A stretch of 64,000 nt of DNA from the NCBI RefSeq assembly GCF_002245355.1, contig NZ_NOWF01000010.1, positions 41,739 to 105,738 on the forward strand, in the 5' to 3' direction. This document shows positions 52,421 through 63,839 of this stretch, piece after piece. How positions within the stretch are numbered: position 1 is the first letter of the stretch; every line of letters begins with the position of its first letter. A program made the position numbers and the translations under genes. This DNA is from Paludifilum halophilum. GTDB lineage: Bacteria; Bacillota; Bacilli; Thermoactinomycetales; DSM-45169. The notes under the pieces were generated by a model, which made no database searches, was not told where the DNA came from, and worked only from the letters and a program-made list of their open reading frames with translations.

Positions 52421-53638
52421 ATGAAAAGTTCCATGCTGACCGGAAATATTCGGTGGATGAAATCGATGAATAAATCGTTGATATTGAATGCGATCCGTCT
52501 TCACGGTCCCATTTCCCGGGCGGAAATATCCAAAATCACTCATCTGACTCCGCCGACGGTGACCAACATCGTGGCGGAATTACTGGAAACGGAAATAGTC
52601 GTGGAAAGCGATCTGGGGGAGTCAACGGGAGGGAGAAAGCCGATCCTGCTGGAGATCAATGTTTCCGTTTTCGGGATGGTCGGAGTGAGTGCTGGGGTCA
52701 AACGGATCAAAGCGGTTTCGGCCAACCTGGACGGAAAAGTGAGAGAGACCGTACAGTTGAGCGTTCCACCGAATGCTTCGGCGGATCAATATCTCTCTAT
52801 ATTGAAAAAAGCTGTTCGACAGGTAGTTGACTTGATACAGGAAGCCGGAGTTCCCCTGCTGGGGATCGGAGTAGGGATGCACGGCCTGGTGAACCCGGAT
52901 CGGGGCCATTTCCTTTTTGCTCCTAATCTGAGACTGAAGAATCTTCCGATTCGGACGGCATTGGAGGAAGATTTTGAAGTTCCTGTGGAAGTGGAAAACG
53001 AAGTGCGTGCTCTGGCCATGGGAGAACGATGGTTTGGCAAAGGTTGCAGGGTAAAGGATTTTATCTGTGTTCATGTAGGGACCAGGGTGGGGGCGGCGGT
53101 CGTTTTAGATGGACAGCTCGTTCACGGACCCTCCTTCGCCGCAGGGGAAATCGGCCACACAACGGTCGATATCGGAGGCCCCCTTTGTAGTTGCGGCAAT
53201 TTCGGCTGTTTGGAGACCTTCACTTCAGTTCCGTCCATGGTGAGAAGAATCCAGGAAAAGCTGGAAGAAGGGACAAAATCGGTATTACAGGGTCGGTTAT
53301 CAGGGAAAGGGGAACCCTCGGCCGGGGCGAAGATCGTAGAGGCGGCTGAGGAGGGGGATACCCTCGCCAAAGACATTTTGGCGGAGACGGGACGATATCT
53401 GGGAATCAGTTTGGCTAACCTGGTCAATCTGCTTAACCCTTCCACCATTATTATCAGCGGGGAGGTGATTCGGGCGAGAGGATGGATGTTGGACCCGTTG
53501 CGAAGAGAGGTGAAGCGGAGAGCGCTTTCCACCCCATCCGGGGATGTCACCATCGTCCCCTCCGAACTGGGAGAGCATGCCGAGGAGATCGGAGCTCTCA
53601 CTCTGGTATTGAAGCGGTTATTTGAGCCCCGGGCATGA
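52421..53638 (+). CDS. ROK-family transcriptional regulator (XylR/NagC-like)
   Basis: A 405-residue protein with an N-terminal winged helix-turn-helix (about residues 15-75: ISRAEISKITHLTPPTVTNI) and a C-terminal ROK kinase-like fold. Sugar and zinc motifs are visible (VENEVRALAMGERWFGKG; the CxCGxxGCxE-type CSCGNFGCLETF). ATG 52421 is taken from the family's usual N-terminus, although the ribosome-binding site is weak and 78 further upstream codons are open. It precedes a sugar ABC importer by 59 bases, which it probably controls, with the sugar as inducer. Confidence 0.9.
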   Translation: MKSSMLTGNIRWMKSMNKSLILNAIRLHGPISRAEISKITHLTPPTVTNIVAELLETEIVVESDLGESTGGRKPILLEINVSVFGMVGVSAGVKRIKAVSANLDGKVRETVQLSVPPNASADQYLSILKKAVRQVVDLIQEAGVPLLGIGVGMHGLVNPDRGHFLFAPNLRLKNLPIRTALEEDFEVPVEVENEVRALAMGERWFGKGCRVKDFICVHVGTRVGAAVVLDGQLVHGPSFAAGEIGHTTVDIGGPLCSCGNFGCLETFTSVPSMVRRIQEKLEEGTKSVLQGRLSGKGEPSAGAKIVEAAEEGDTLAKDILAETGRYLGISLANLVNLLNPSTIIISGEVIRARGWMLDPLRREVKRRALSTPSGDVTIVPSELGEHAEEIGALTLVLKRLFEPRA

Positions 53639-53697
53639 AGTCGATTTGTTTATCTGAATGATTTGACATCTAAACCGGATAGCCGGGAGGGTTTCGA

Positions 53698-54975
53698 ATG
53701 AACGGAAAAACGAGCCTGGTAAGTACGCTTCTTTCCTTGTTTCTGATCGGAAACCTGGCGGCGTGCGGAACGACCCAACCGCAGGGAGAGAGCGGAGACA
53801 ACCAACAAGTGGAGATTTTCAGTTGGTGGACGGGGGCCGGTGAAGAGGCCGGTTTAAATGCGTTAATCGAACAGTTTGAGAAAAAGAACCCCGGGATTGA
53901 AGTGAAAAATGCGGCGGTGGCCGGTGGAGCGGGTACCAATGCGAAGGCGACCCTGGCCACCCGGATGCAGGGAAACGATCCTCCGGACACCTTTCAGGTT
54001 CACGGCGGATCGGAGTTGAATGACAGCTGGGTTGCCGCGGGGAAAATGAAGCCCCTAAACGATCTGTATGAACAGGAGGGGTGGAAGGATACATTTCCCG
54101 AAGAACTGATTCAGATGGTCAGCCGGGACGGCAATATTTATTCCGTTCCGGTCAATATCCACCGAGGTAATGTTCTGTGGTACAACAAAAAGGTGCTGGA
54201 TCAACACGGAATCGACCCGCCCAAAACGTTCGATGATTTCTTCGATGCGGCGGAAAAGCTGGACAAAGAAGGCATTACACCCCTCGCTCTAGGTGATAAG
54301 GAACCTTGGGCGTCGACTCATCTGTTGGAAACCGTTCTCCTCGGAAAGTTGGGTCCCGAAGGGTATTCCAATCTGTGGACCGGAGAGCTTTCCTTCGATG
54401 ATCCCAAGGTGAAGGATGCGTTAAAGACGTTCAAAAAAATGCTGAAGTATACCAATCAGGATCACGCCGCCCGCAACTGGCAGGATGCTTCTCAGATGGT
54501 GGCTCGGGGGGACGCCGCCATGAATATCATGGGGGACTGGGTAAAGGGTTATTTGACTACGGATTTGAAATTGGAACCGGGTAAGGATTTCGGATGGACG
54601 CCTACACCGGAAACCGAGGGAAGTTTCATGGTGATTACGGATACCTTCGGTCTGCCCAAAGGGGCAAAGAATCCCGAAGCGACCAAGAAATTTTTAAAAA
54701 TGCTCGGTTCCGTTGAAGGTCAGGATACCTTTAACCCTCTCAAAGGTTCCATCCCGGCACGGGTGGATGCCGATAAAAAAAAGTACGACGCATACGGCAA
54801 AGAGACGATGGAGGCATTTAAAGAGAGTAAACTGACTCCCAGTTTGGCCCATGGCTCTGCGGCTCCGGAAGGATTTGTAACCGAAGCCAATCAAGCAGTG
54901 AACACATTTGTCACCCAAGGCCATGTGGATTCGATCGCCAATCGATTGAAACAGCAGTTTGAATCATACAAATGA
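53698..54975 (+). CDS. Sugar ABC transporter, substrate-binding lipoprotein
   Basis: A 425-residue family 1 extracellular solute-binding protein. The lipobox is NLAACG (Cys23), which would anchor it to the outer face of the membrane. The mature start [15 protein letters not shown] and the [19 protein letters not shown] segment resemble glucose/mannose-type binding proteins, but the sugar is not certain. It overlaps the first permease by four bases; no ATPase gene follows, so a shared MsmX-like ATPase encoded elsewhere is expected (inference). Confidence 0.9.
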   Translation: MNGKTSLVSTLLSLFLIGNLAACGTTQPQGESGDNQQVEIFSWWTGAGEEAGLNALIEQFEKKNPGIEVKNAAVAGGAGTNAKATLATRMQGNDPPDTFQVHGGSELNDSWVAAGKMKPLNDLYEQEGWKDTFPEELIQMVSRDGNIYSVPVNIHRGNVLWYNKKVLDQHGIDPPKTFDDFFDAAEKLDKEGITPLALGDKEPWASTHLLETVLLGKLGPEGYSNLWTGELSFDDPKVKDALKTFKKMLKYTNQDHAARNWQDASQMVARGDAAMNIMGDWVKGYLTTDLKLEPGKDFGWTPTPETEGSFMVITDTFGLPKGAKNPEATKKFLKMLGSVEGQDTFNPLKGSIPARVDADKKKYDAYGKETMEAFKESKLTPSLAHGSAAPEGFVTEANQAVNTFVTQGHVDSIANRLKQQFESYK

Positions 54976-56000
54976 TCCCGATTGAACCAATCAGGTTGCA
55001 GGGGGCGATTCATTTGACGTCGCACCGGATGGAGATGCATCAGAGGGTGGACATCAGCAGGAAGCCCGCTCCCAAACCCGGCTGGAAACGAGGGGAGAAG
55101 TGGGCGGGCTTGTTGCTCCTCTGTCCATCCATTCTTGCGATCGCTGTATTTGTTTACGGGTTTATCGGTTGGACGGGAGTGGTATCCCTGACTCGGTGGA
55201 ATACCCTTGTTCCGGATTTTACTTTTGTCGGTCTGCAAAATTTTGTCGCGTTGTTTCAGGATTTCCGGTTTCAGTCCGACCTCAGAAACACGCTCGTATT
55301 CACTGTTTTTTTCATTTTGGCCTGCCTGGTGATCGGTCTGCTTTTGGCAACGCTTCTGGATACCCGGATCCGCGGAGAAAATCTATTTCGCAATCTGTTT
55401 ATCTTTCCGATGGCGCTCTCATTGATCGTAACCGGTGTCGTATGGCAGTGGATTTTTAACCCTTCCACCGGGGTGAATCTGTTCCTGAAAAAAATCGGAC
55501 TGGAGGAGCCGCCGGTCTGGTATGTGGATACCCGTATTCTTCCAGGCGTTGAATGGGGACGAATCGAGTGGGGTATTCCCGTCGCGCTGATTGCTGTTGT
55601 TGTAGCCGCTGTCTGGCAACTGTCCGGATTTACAATGGCGATGTACCTGGCGGGGTTGCGGGCGATTCCCGACGAGTTGAGAGAGGCGGCCCGAGTGGAC
55701 GGAGCAGGGGAGTGGCAAATCTTCCGTCGAGTGATTTTCCCGCTTCTCCGGCCGATCACCCTGAGCGTCGTGATCATTCTGGGACATATCTCACTGAAAA
55801 TTTTCGACCTGATTGTAGCCATGACCGGCCCGGGGGCCAATTATGTCACGGATGTACCCGGTGTCTATATGTTTGAGACCACCTTTCGCGGCAACCATTA
55901 CGCTCAAGGGGCCGCTATCGCTGTGATCATGCTTTTCATGATCTCTCTGTTGATCGTTCCCTATCTCCTGTCCGGCATGCGGAAGGAGGCGGACCGATGA
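54972..56000 (+). CDS. Sugar ABC transporter permease (MalF type)
   Basis: Six membrane helices in the C-terminal 290 residues, with the ATPase-contact (EAA) loop [20 protein letters not shown] then [11 protein letters not shown] 54972 overlaps the binding-protein stop without its own ribosome-binding site; TTG 55014, preceded by CAGGGGGCG, is a good alternative that would remove a 14-residue lead. It overlaps the next permease by four bases. It forms the channel with that partner. Confidence 0.9.
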   Translation: MIPIEPIRLQGAIHLTSHRMEMHQRVDISRKPAPKPGWKRGEKWAGLLLLCPSILAIAVFVYGFIGWTGVVSLTRWNTLVPDFTFVGLQNFVALFQDFRFQSDLRNTLVFTVFFILACLVIGLLLATLLDTRIRGENLFRNLFIFPMALSLIVTGVVWQWIFNPSTGVNLFLKKIGLEEPPVWYVDTRILPGVEWGRIEWGIPVALIAVVVAAVWQLSGFTMAMYLAGLRAIPDELREAARVDGAGEWQIFRRVIFPLLRPITLSVVIILGHISLKIFDLIVAMTGPGANYVTDVPGVYMFETTFRGNHYAQGAAIAVIMLFMISLLIVPYLLSGMRKEADR

Positions 56001-56815
56001 CCCTGCGACCTCGGCGGATCGTTATTTATATGTTTCTGCTCTTGGCGGCTTTCGTTTTTCTGATTCCCGTCTATGTCATGGTGGCAACCAGCTTGAAAGG
56101 TATGGAAGAGGCCGCGTTGGACCGGATGTGGGAACTTCCCTCCTCCATTCAGTGGCAAAGTTATGTCATCGCCTGGGAGAAGCTGGCCCCTCATCTGCTG
56201 AACAGCCTGTATCTGGCGGTTCCGGCCACGATTCTGTCTGCTCTGCTGGGTTCTTTGAACGGATATGTTCTGTCCAAATGGCGATTTCCGGGTGCCGACG
56301 GGCTGTTCACACTGATTTTGTTCGGCATGTTTATTCCGTACCAAAGTGTGTTGATTCCGTTGATCCAGTTTTTGCAGCAGATTCACCTTTATAACACCAT
56401 ACCCGGTCTCGTCTTTGTCCATGTCGTTTATGGCATTCCGATCACCACGCTCATTTTTCGCAATTTTTACGCCGGCATTCCTGATGGGATTCTGGAGGCG
56501 GCCAAAATGGACGGAAGCGGAATGATCGGAATCTACTGGAGGATCGTTTTGCCCTTATCGGTCCCAGGGTTTGTCGTGGTCGGGATCTGGCAGTTCACGC
56601 AGGTATGGAACGAATTTCTTTTTGCCGTGACACTGACATCGACTTCTCAGCAACCGGTGATGGTGGCTCTGCAAAATTTGTCCGGCAGCCAAATTGTACA
56701 GTGGAACGTTCAGATGGCCGGAGCGTTATTAGCCGCTCTGCCGACAATCCTTGTCTATATTTTTCTGGGGAGGTACTTTATCCGCGGATTGCTGGCAGGC
56801 TCTCTGAAAGGTTAG
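55997..56815 (+). CDS. Sugar ABC transporter permease (MalG type)
   Basis: A 272-residue permease with six helices and the EAA loop [20 protein letters not shown] then LPLSVPG. The start ATG overlaps the previous stop. It is the last gene of the ROK-regulated import operon. The C-terminal [17 protein letters not shown] is typical of MalG-like partners. Confidence 0.92.
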   Translation: MTLRPRRIVIYMFLLLAAFVFLIPVYVMVATSLKGMEEAALDRMWELPSSIQWQSYVIAWEKLAPHLLNSLYLAVPATILSALLGSLNGYVLSKWRFPGADGLFTLILFGMFIPYQSVLIPLIQFLQQIHLYNTIPGLVFVHVVYGIPITTLIFRNFYAGIPDGILEAAKMDGSGMIGIYWRIVLPLSVPGFVVVGIWQFTQVWNEFLFAVTLTSTSQQPVMVALQNLSGSQIVQWNVQMAGALLAALPTILVYIFLGRYFIRGLLAGSLKG

Positions 56816-56824
56816 ATTTTGGCA

Positions 56825-56853
56825 TTGTGTCCATTTCGGATTTTGTATATAAT
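56825..56853 (+). promoter_or_regulatory. Promoter of the glp operon
   Basis: TTGTGT (56825-56830), a 17-base spacer and TATAAT (56848-56853). The transcript would start near 56860. Confidence 0.65.
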
Positions 56854-56896
56854 TAGGGAAACCAAATGGACTGTCTAATGGCCGGAGAAATGGGAG

Positions 56897-56970
56897 AGGC
56901 CGTACTGCATCCGAAGTTATCCGCATCCCGTCGGGATCCGTCGGGGGTTTGGTGTAGTGCGGCCTTTTTG
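56897..56970 (+). promoter_or_regulatory. glp leader with antitermination-type hairpin
   Basis: AGGCCGTACTGCA (56897-56909) pairs with TGTAGTGCGGCCT (56953-56965; 11 Watson-Crick or wobble pairs) followed by a T-run, with smaller hairpins inside. It lies between promoter and glpF. In B. subtilis, GlpP with glycerol-3-phosphate prevents termination at such leaders; glpP is present downstream. Confidence 0.7.
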
Positions 56971-57024
56971 TGTCCTCAGGCGGTTCATTCCCAGGTTGGA
57001 AGGGAAGAAAGGAGTGTGGCCCGC

Positions 57025-57870
57025 TTGAAGAGGAAGCTGTGGGGTGAATGTTTGTCCGAATTTGTCGGTACCTTTATCCTTATTTTTGTCGGGTGCGGCG
57101 CTGTGGCGGGAATGGTTTTGAATGGAGCCGAGTACAGTCAATGGGATCTTTCCTTTGTATGGGGACTCGCCGTTGCCATGGCCATTTACGTGACCGGAGC
57201 CGTATCCGGAACGCACATTAATCCTGCCGTTACCGTAACCATGGCTGTTTTTCGGGGTTTTCCGTGGAAAAATGTAATCCCTTACATTACGGCGCAAGTA
57301 GCCGGTGCCTTTACCGGTGCAGGAGTGGTTTACGGACTGTACCAAGGGGCTTTTGCCCGGTTTGAACAGGCCGAGTCGGTCGTTCGGGGGACAGAGGAGA
57401 GTGTGACGACCGCTGGAATATTTTCTACTTATCCGGCATCTTTTTTAACAAATGTGAACGCTTTCTTTGTTGAGTTTGCGATTACAGCTCTCCTTTTAAT
57501 AGTGATCCTGGCGGTGGTGGACGAGCGGAATCCGCCCCTGCCGGCCTTGAATCATCTCGGTCCTTTGGTGATCGGGCTGACGGTAGCCATGATCGGGGGT
57601 TCCTTCGGCACCTTGACCGGTTTTGCACTGAATCCGGCTCGGGATTTCGGTCCGAAACTGTTTGCCTGGCTGGCTGGTTGGGATGCGATGGCCCTGCCGG
57701 GACCGGGTGGTTACGCCTGGGTTCCGATTGTCGGGCCGATTTTGGGAGGACTATTTGGTGCTTTGGTCTACGATGGACTGATCCGCCGTTATCTGCAGAG
57801 TCCAAAGGAAGTTCCCGCCGGGAAAACCCAGGCCGGCAGCGACGACAGTTCCGTTGGTCCGTCTGTGTGA
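57025..57870 (+). CDS. glpF: Glycerol uptake facilitator (aquaglyceroporin)
   Basis: A 281-residue MIP-family channel for glycerol. Both pore NPA motifs are present (SGTHINPAVTVT and LNPARDFGPKLF; the Asp after the second NPAR marks the glycerol subgroup). TTG 57025 is chosen because AAAGGAG lies ten bases upstream; the open frame runs 53 codons further up through the leader terminator and is not used. First gene of glpFKPD. Confidence 0.95.
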   Translation: MKRKLWGECLSEFVGTFILIFVGCGAVAGMVLNGAEYSQWDLSFVWGLAVAMAIYVTGAVSGTHINPAVTVTMAVFRGFPWKNVIPYITAQVAGAFTGAGVVYGLYQGAFARFEQAESVVRGTEESVTTAGIFSTYPASFLTNVNAFFVEFAITALLLIVILAVVDERNPPLPALNHLGPLVIGLTVAMIGGSFGTLTGFALNPARDFGPKLFAWLAGWDAMALPGPGGYAWVPIVGPILGGLFGALVYDGLIRRYLQSPKEVPAGKTQAGSDDSSVGPSV

Positions 57871-57881
57871 AGGACGGGTGA

Positions 57882-59450
<1,569 letters not shown>

Positions 59451-59535
59451 GGTTTTCTTCCGGCGTCTCAGGGTATAAAATAAATACGAATTCCATAACA
59501 TTTACATCTGAGAGATTGGGACTGGAGACGAAAAG

Positions 59536-59587
59536 AGAGTCCCTCGTCCGGGTGCAGGTTTTTTGCGACGGCGGGGGGCTCTTTTTG
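59536..59587 (+). promoter_or_regulatory. Possible second terminator/antitermination element before glpP
   Basis: AGAG-TCCC (from 59536) can pair with GGGGGCTCT (to about 59582), followed by TTTTT. The element is weaker than the glpF leader and lies in the glpK-glpP gap. Confidence 0.4.
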
Positions 59588-59613
59588 CATTTTTTAGGGA
59601 AGGACGAAGGGAT

Positions 59614-60189
59614 ATGGAGTTTAAGCGAGGTATTGAGAGACATCCGGTGATCGCGGCACTGCGAAGTGAAGAGGATCTGGAAGTCCTGCGGGATTACAAG
59701 CCCGGCTTTTGCTTTCTGCTGTTCGGCGAGATTAATACATTGAGGCAGATGGTCAAGCGGGTAAAGGATATGGGGAAAAAGGCGTATCTGCATGTCGATC
59801 TCGCCCAGGGCTTCGGAAATGACCGGGCTACTCTGCAATATATTAAAAGAGAGATCCAACCGGACGGAGTGGTATCCACTCGAACCCACCTGATTCGCTT
59901 TGCCCGGGAGGAAGGGCTGTTTGCGATCCAGCGTTTATTTATCCCGGACAGCATGTCGGTAAAAACGGGTCAACATCTGATCAAGCAGTCCAGAGCCGAT
60001 GCCGTGGAAGTGATGCCGGGGGTTGTTCCGGCATGGGTGTTTCAGACACTGCGGGAGAAATCGGATATTCCCATTGTCGCCGGCGGTCTGCTTCGGGGGG
60101 AGGACGATGTGAAAGCCGCTTTCCGGAACGGGGCCGATGCGGTTTCCGTGAGCAAAAGGGAGCTATGGAATATCGAAGAGAAGTATTGA
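59614..60189 (+). CDS. glpP: Glycerol-3-phosphate-responsive antiterminator
   Basis: GlpP binds glycerol-3-phosphate and the glp leader RNA to prevent termination. The 191-residue length matches the family. Typical segments are HPVIAALRSEEDLEVL, KKAYLHVDLAQGFGNDRATL, GVVSTRTHLIR and the C-terminal SDIPIVAGGLLRGEDDVKAA. ATG 59614 is chosen by family start; 17 further codons upstream cross the hairpin. Its place inside the operon provides autoregulation. Confidence 0.95.
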   Translation: MEFKRGIERHPVIAALRSEEDLEVLRDYKPGFCFLLFGEINTLRQMVKRVKDMGKKAYLHVDLAQGFGNDRATLQYIKREIQPDGVVSTRTHLIRFAREEGLFAIQRLFIPDSMSVKTGQHLIKQSRADAVEVMPGVVPAWVFQTLREKSDIPIVAGGLLRGEDDVKAAFRNGADAVSVSKRELWNIEEKY

Positions 60190-60206
60190 TAGGAGAGTGA
60201 AACACC

Positions 60207-61847
60207 ATGCGGTTTTCTGCGAAGAATCGGTCGAAATGGCTCGAGGAGATGGCTGGGGAGAAACTGGATCTCCTGGTGATCGGAGGAGGAATCACTGGAG
60301 CGGGGATCGCCTGGGACGCCGCCACCAGAGGTCTTTCCGTCGGTCTGGTGGAAAAGCAGGACTACGCCGCCGGAACCAGCAGTCGATCCACCAAGCTGAT
60401 CCACGGGGGACTGCGTTATTTGAAACAGTTGGAAATCGGTCTGGTGAAGGAAGTGGGCCGAGAGCGGGCTCTTCTCTATGAACGGGCTCCTCACCTGGTG
60501 ACTCCCGCTCCGATGATGTTGCCCATCTATGCCGGAGGAACCTACGGAAAATCGGCTTCCTCGATCGGCCTCTGGTTGTACGACCGATTGGCCGGTGTGA
60601 AAAAAGAAGAAAGACGCCAAATGTTGTCTCGTGACCGAACATTGGAGAAGGAACCGCTGTTGACCTCAAGGGGGTTGAAGGGTTCCGGTCTGTATGTGGA
60701 ATATCGAACCGATGATGCCCGTCTCACTCTGGAAGTGATGAAAACCGCCGTTTCAAACGGAGCCAAAGCGGTCAACTATGCGGAAGCCGAGTCCTTCCTC
60801 TATGAAGGGGAAAAAATCCGGGGAGCCCATATACGGGATCGGATCAGCGGACAAACCTATGCCGTCGAGGCCCGCCAAGTGGTCAACGCCACCGGTCCTT
60901 GGGTGGATCGATTGCGACAGACAGACGGTTCCCTGTCCGGAAAACGGCTCCACCTGACGAAAGGGGTTCACCTGGTGGTTCCTTATGAGCGGTTTCCTCT
61001 GGAACAGCCGATTTACTTCGATGTTCCCGACGGTCGCATGGTTTTTGCGATTCCGAGGGGACGCATCACCTATATCGGAACGACGGATACGGATTATGAC
61101 GGTCCCATTGATTCTCCGGAGATGACGGCGGAGGATCGGGACTATCTGTTGGAAGGGGTGAACCATGTCTTTCCTGAGGTGAGGCTGACCCCGGATGACG
61201 TGGAGTCCGGCTGGGCCGGACTGCGCCCTCTGATCCACGAAGAAGGGAAAAGTCCGTCGGAATTGTCCCGGAAAGATGAGATATTCCAATCCCCCACCGG
61301 TTTGATCACGATTGCTGGAGGGAAACTGACCGGGTTTCGCAAGATGGCGGAACGGACGGTGGACTTGGTTTCCCGCCGGCTGTCGGAGGCGGGGGTACAT
61401 TCCTTCACCCCTTGTCGTACCGATCAGACTTCCCTGATCGGAGGAGGCGATCTCGGCTCCGAGGGCTTCGCCCGCTACCGACGGGAGTGGACACAAAAAT
61501 TGGAACAAGCCGGAGTGGAGAAGGATCGCGCCGAGGAATTGATTCATCTCTACGGCCTTCATATCGAAGAAGTGTGGCATCGTGCGGGAAAAGAGGTGCA
61601 ATCTCTCCTCCGGGCCCAGGTGGAATTCGCCGTGGAAGAAGAAATGGCGGTGACGGCGGCGGATGTGCTCATTCGTCGGACCGGCGACCTCTACTTTCAC
61701 CGGCGCCGTTGTGAAGAAGGTCTGGATTCGGTATTGGATTGGATGGCCCAGGAGCTGGAGTGGGATGCATCGGCCCGAGAACAACGCCGCCAGGAGATGG
61801 AGAGGGAGATGGAAAAAACGCATCCCCAAGCTTCGGCCGCTGTATAA
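60207..61847 (+). CDS. glpD: Aerobic glycerol-3-phosphate dehydrogenase
   Basis: A 546-residue FAD enzyme that oxidises glycerol-3-phosphate to dihydroxyacetone phosphate and passes electrons to menaquinone. FAD-binding motif LLVIGGGITGAGIAWDAATR, the family signature GTSSRSTKLIHGGLRYLKQL, and the C-terminal GlpD domain (from about residue 400) are clear. It follows glpP by 17 bases and ends the operon. Confidence 0.97.
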   Translation: MRFSAKNRSKWLEEMAGEKLDLLVIGGGITGAGIAWDAATRGLSVGLVEKQDYAAGTSSRSTKLIHGGLRYLKQLEIGLVKEVGRERALLYERAPHLVTPAPMMLPIYAGGTYGKSASSIGLWLYDRLAGVKKEERRQMLSRDRTLEKEPLLTSRGLKGSGLYVEYRTDDARLTLEVMKTAVSNGAKAVNYAEAESFLYEGEKIRGAHIRDRISGQTYAVEARQVVNATGPWVDRLRQTDGSLSGKRLHLTKGVHLVVPYERFPLEQPIYFDVPDGRMVFAIPRGRITYIGTTDTDYDGPIDSPEMTAEDRDYLLEGVNHVFPEVRLTPDDVESGWAGLRPLIHEEGKSPSELSRKDEIFQSPTGLITIAGGKLTGFRKMAERTVDLVSRRLSEAGVHSFTPCRTDQTSLIGGGDLGSEGFARYRREWTQKLEQAGVEKDRAEELIHLYGLHIEEVWHRAGKEVQSLLRAQVEFAVEEEMAVTAADVLIRRTGDLYFHRRRCEEGLDSVLDWMAQELEWDASAREQRRQEMEREMEKTHPQASAAV

Positions 61848-61888
61848 AACGAAACATGATCCGCTGCGATCGGTTGTTCTTGACGCAG

Positions 61889-61925
61889 TCAAAAAGTCCA
61901 TCTAAATTGATGGACTTTTTGATTT
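61889..61925 (+). terminator. Terminator of the glp operon
   Basis: A 14-bp perfect stem, TCAAAAAGTCCATC (61889-61902) with 61909-61922, whose 3' arm includes the T-run. Confidence 0.88.
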
Positions 61926-62010
61926 GAAGTGTGACAAAGGATGATATTTTTCGATTATAAACCGCTCCGGGATGAAGAGCAAAACCCGACGGCGAATCGA
62001 AACAAAATAA

Positions 62011-62047
62011 GCCTTGATACCGCAAGGGTTTTTGTGTGTATCAAGGC
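62011..62047. repeat. 10-bp inverted repeat in the glpD-thrC gap
   Basis: GCCTTGATAC pairs exactly with GTATCAAGGC; loop CGCAAGGGTTTTTGTGT. In the remainder of 61926-62313 no convincing gene or site was seen. Confidence 0.6.
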
Positions 62048-62313
62048 AATCGTCGATACGGTTCGTTTTTATTGGATGCTAGCTTCAGCCTCTTTCACCA
62101 TCTTCGCAACCGAGTTGTTTCGGCGTTTTTTTAAAGTCCATATATCGGGATGTATCCACCCCTGGATAGACCGTCGGGGCGATCTGTTGAAACTCCTCGT
62201 AAAGGGCCGACTGGCTACTCAACAGAGATCTTATATGGACCGGAATTTTACCGGCACAAGTTTCGGTATGATACCATTTTAATGAAATCAAATGAAAGAA
62301 AAGAGGTGTTTAT

Positions 62314-63471
62314 TTGAAAGATCTGAACTGTACGAGGTGCAAAGCGACTGATTCTCCCAATCGGATCACCAATGTGTGTAAGCGGTGTGCATCTCCCCTG
62401 CTGGTCCGTTACGGCCTGGACCGGTTGAAGCACTCTTGGGATCGGGAGTCTCTGCGGGAGCGCTCCTTCGACATGTGGCGGTATCGAGAGCTGCTCCCTG
62501 TGGATGATCCGGAGGAGATCGTTTCCTTAGGGGAAGGGGGGACCCCGGCCCTGCCTTTCACTCGGATCGGAGAGAACTGGGGGATTCCTCGTCTGATGAT
62601 GAAGGATGAAGGTTTCAATCCCACCGGAACCTTTAAAGCTCGGGGAGCTGCCGCAGGGATCACCCGGGCCAAGGCCCTGGGCATCCAAAAAGTTGCTATG
62701 CCTACCGCCGGTAATGCCGGGGGGGCCTGGGCGGCATATGCCGCCGCCGCCGGAATGGAGCTAATGGTAGCGATGCCGGTGGATGCCCCCGAATCCAACC
62801 AGCGGGAGTGTCTGCTTTACGGCGCGGATTTGCAAATCGTCGACGGACTGATTTCCGACTGTGGCAAATGGGTGGAGAGAGCGGTGGAAGAAGAAGGATA
62901 TTTTAATGCGGCGACGTTAAAGGAACCTTACCGGGTCGAAGGGAAAAAGACGCTGGGTTTGGAAATTGCCGAACAAAACGGCTGGGCCTGGCCGGACGTG
63001 ATCGTCTATCCCACCGGCGGCGGAGTCGGCTTGATCGGAATATGGAAAGCAGTCGAGGAATTGGCTCGGATCGGATGGGTGACGGGGAAACCGCCGCGTA
63101 TGGTAGCGGTACAGATGGAGGGGTGCGCTCCGATTGTGGAAGCCTTCCGGAATGGATGGAAGGAGTCCCGATTTTGGGAAGGAGCACGAACGGCGGCGAG
63201 CGGCCTCCGGGTACCCAAGGCTTTGGGTGACTTTCTCGCGTTGGATGCCCTGTACCGTTCAGATGGGACGGCTGTAGCGGTGAGCGATACGACAGCCAAA
63301 ACCGCCCTGCGGACCCTGGCCCGGACGGAAGGATGCTGGATCTGTCCGGAGGGAGCCGCCGGACTGGCCGCCATCCGTAAGCTTCGCAGAGAAGGGTGGA
63401 TCGATGGACGGGAATCCGTCTGGCTAATGAATACCGGGACGGGGATGAAAGATTCGGAATGGGCAGGCTGA
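62314..63471 (+). CDS. thrC: Threonine synthase (with N-terminal zinc-ribbon-like segment)
   Basis: A 385-residue PLP enzyme expected to convert O-phosphohomoserine to threonine. The N-terminus has a four-cysteine Zn-ribbon-like start (CTRCKA...CKRCASP), a feature of the archaeal-like threonine synthases. The PLP lysine is in FNPTGTFKARGAAAG, and the phosphate loop is YPTGGGVGLIGIWKA. TTG 62314 follows AAAAGAGGTG. Other PLP-lyases of the same fold (for example cysteate synthase) cannot be fully excluded, but ilvA and dapF elsewhere in the window show the usual aspartate-family pathways. Confidence 0.85.
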   Translation: MKDLNCTRCKATDSPNRITNVCKRCASPLLVRYGLDRLKHSWDRESLRERSFDMWRYRELLPVDDPEEIVSLGEGGTPALPFTRIGENWGIPRLMMKDEGFNPTGTFKARGAAAGITRAKALGIQKVAMPTAGNAGGAWAAYAAAAGMELMVAMPVDAPESNQRECLLYGADLQIVDGLISDCGKWVERAVEEEGYFNAATLKEPYRVEGKKTLGLEIAEQNGWAWPDVIVYPTGGGVGLIGIWKAVEELARIGWVTGKPPRMVAVQMEGCAPIVEAFRNGWKESRFWEGARTAASGLRVPKALGDFLALDALYRSDGTAVAVSDTTAKTALRTLARTEGCWICPEGAAGLAAIRKLRREGWIDGRESVWLMNTGTGMKDSEWAG

Positions 63472-63607
63472 TGGGTGTAAGACCGTCCGAACGGAGGAAG
63501 GATAAGAACGAGTGGCCGAAAACGGTCGATCAGCCGACTCGCCCGGTAAGGGTTCAAAGTGAACCGATGAAGTGCCGGAAAGATTAATCGATCATTTCGA
63601 GCCAGAA

Positions 63608-63652
63608 GGAGAGGGTCGCTTGGTTGACCATACGGTCCTCTCTCGTTTTTGG
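63608..63652 (+). terminator. Possible terminator downstream of thrC
   Basis: GGAGAGGGTC and GGTCCTCTCTC can pair with small mismatches, followed by GTTTTT. It lies about 140 bases after the thrC stop; the gap between holds no clear gene. Confidence 0.5.
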
Positions 63653-63839
63653 ATCGCATCCGGGATGAAGTCTCTGAAAGTTTGAATCGTTGGCGGCCAC
63701 CCTTTTTTGTCATGAAACGGAATTCGCTCATTTGTGCGTTTCCATATACTGAGTTTTTCCACAATGGGCCATTTTATGTCGGCGTACAGGATCAGGGTAT
63801 CCATAAGCGTTTATGCACCAATCGAGAAGGGAGCCGCGT

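Noticed and set aside
56866..57024. N-terminal extension of glpF by 53 codons
   Set aside because: It passes through the leader terminator and lacks family-like sequence; TTG 57025 has the proper ribosome-binding site.
60753..61901. 382-residue minus-strand open frame
   Set aside because: It is antisense to the well-supported glpD and the composition is that of a shadow frame.
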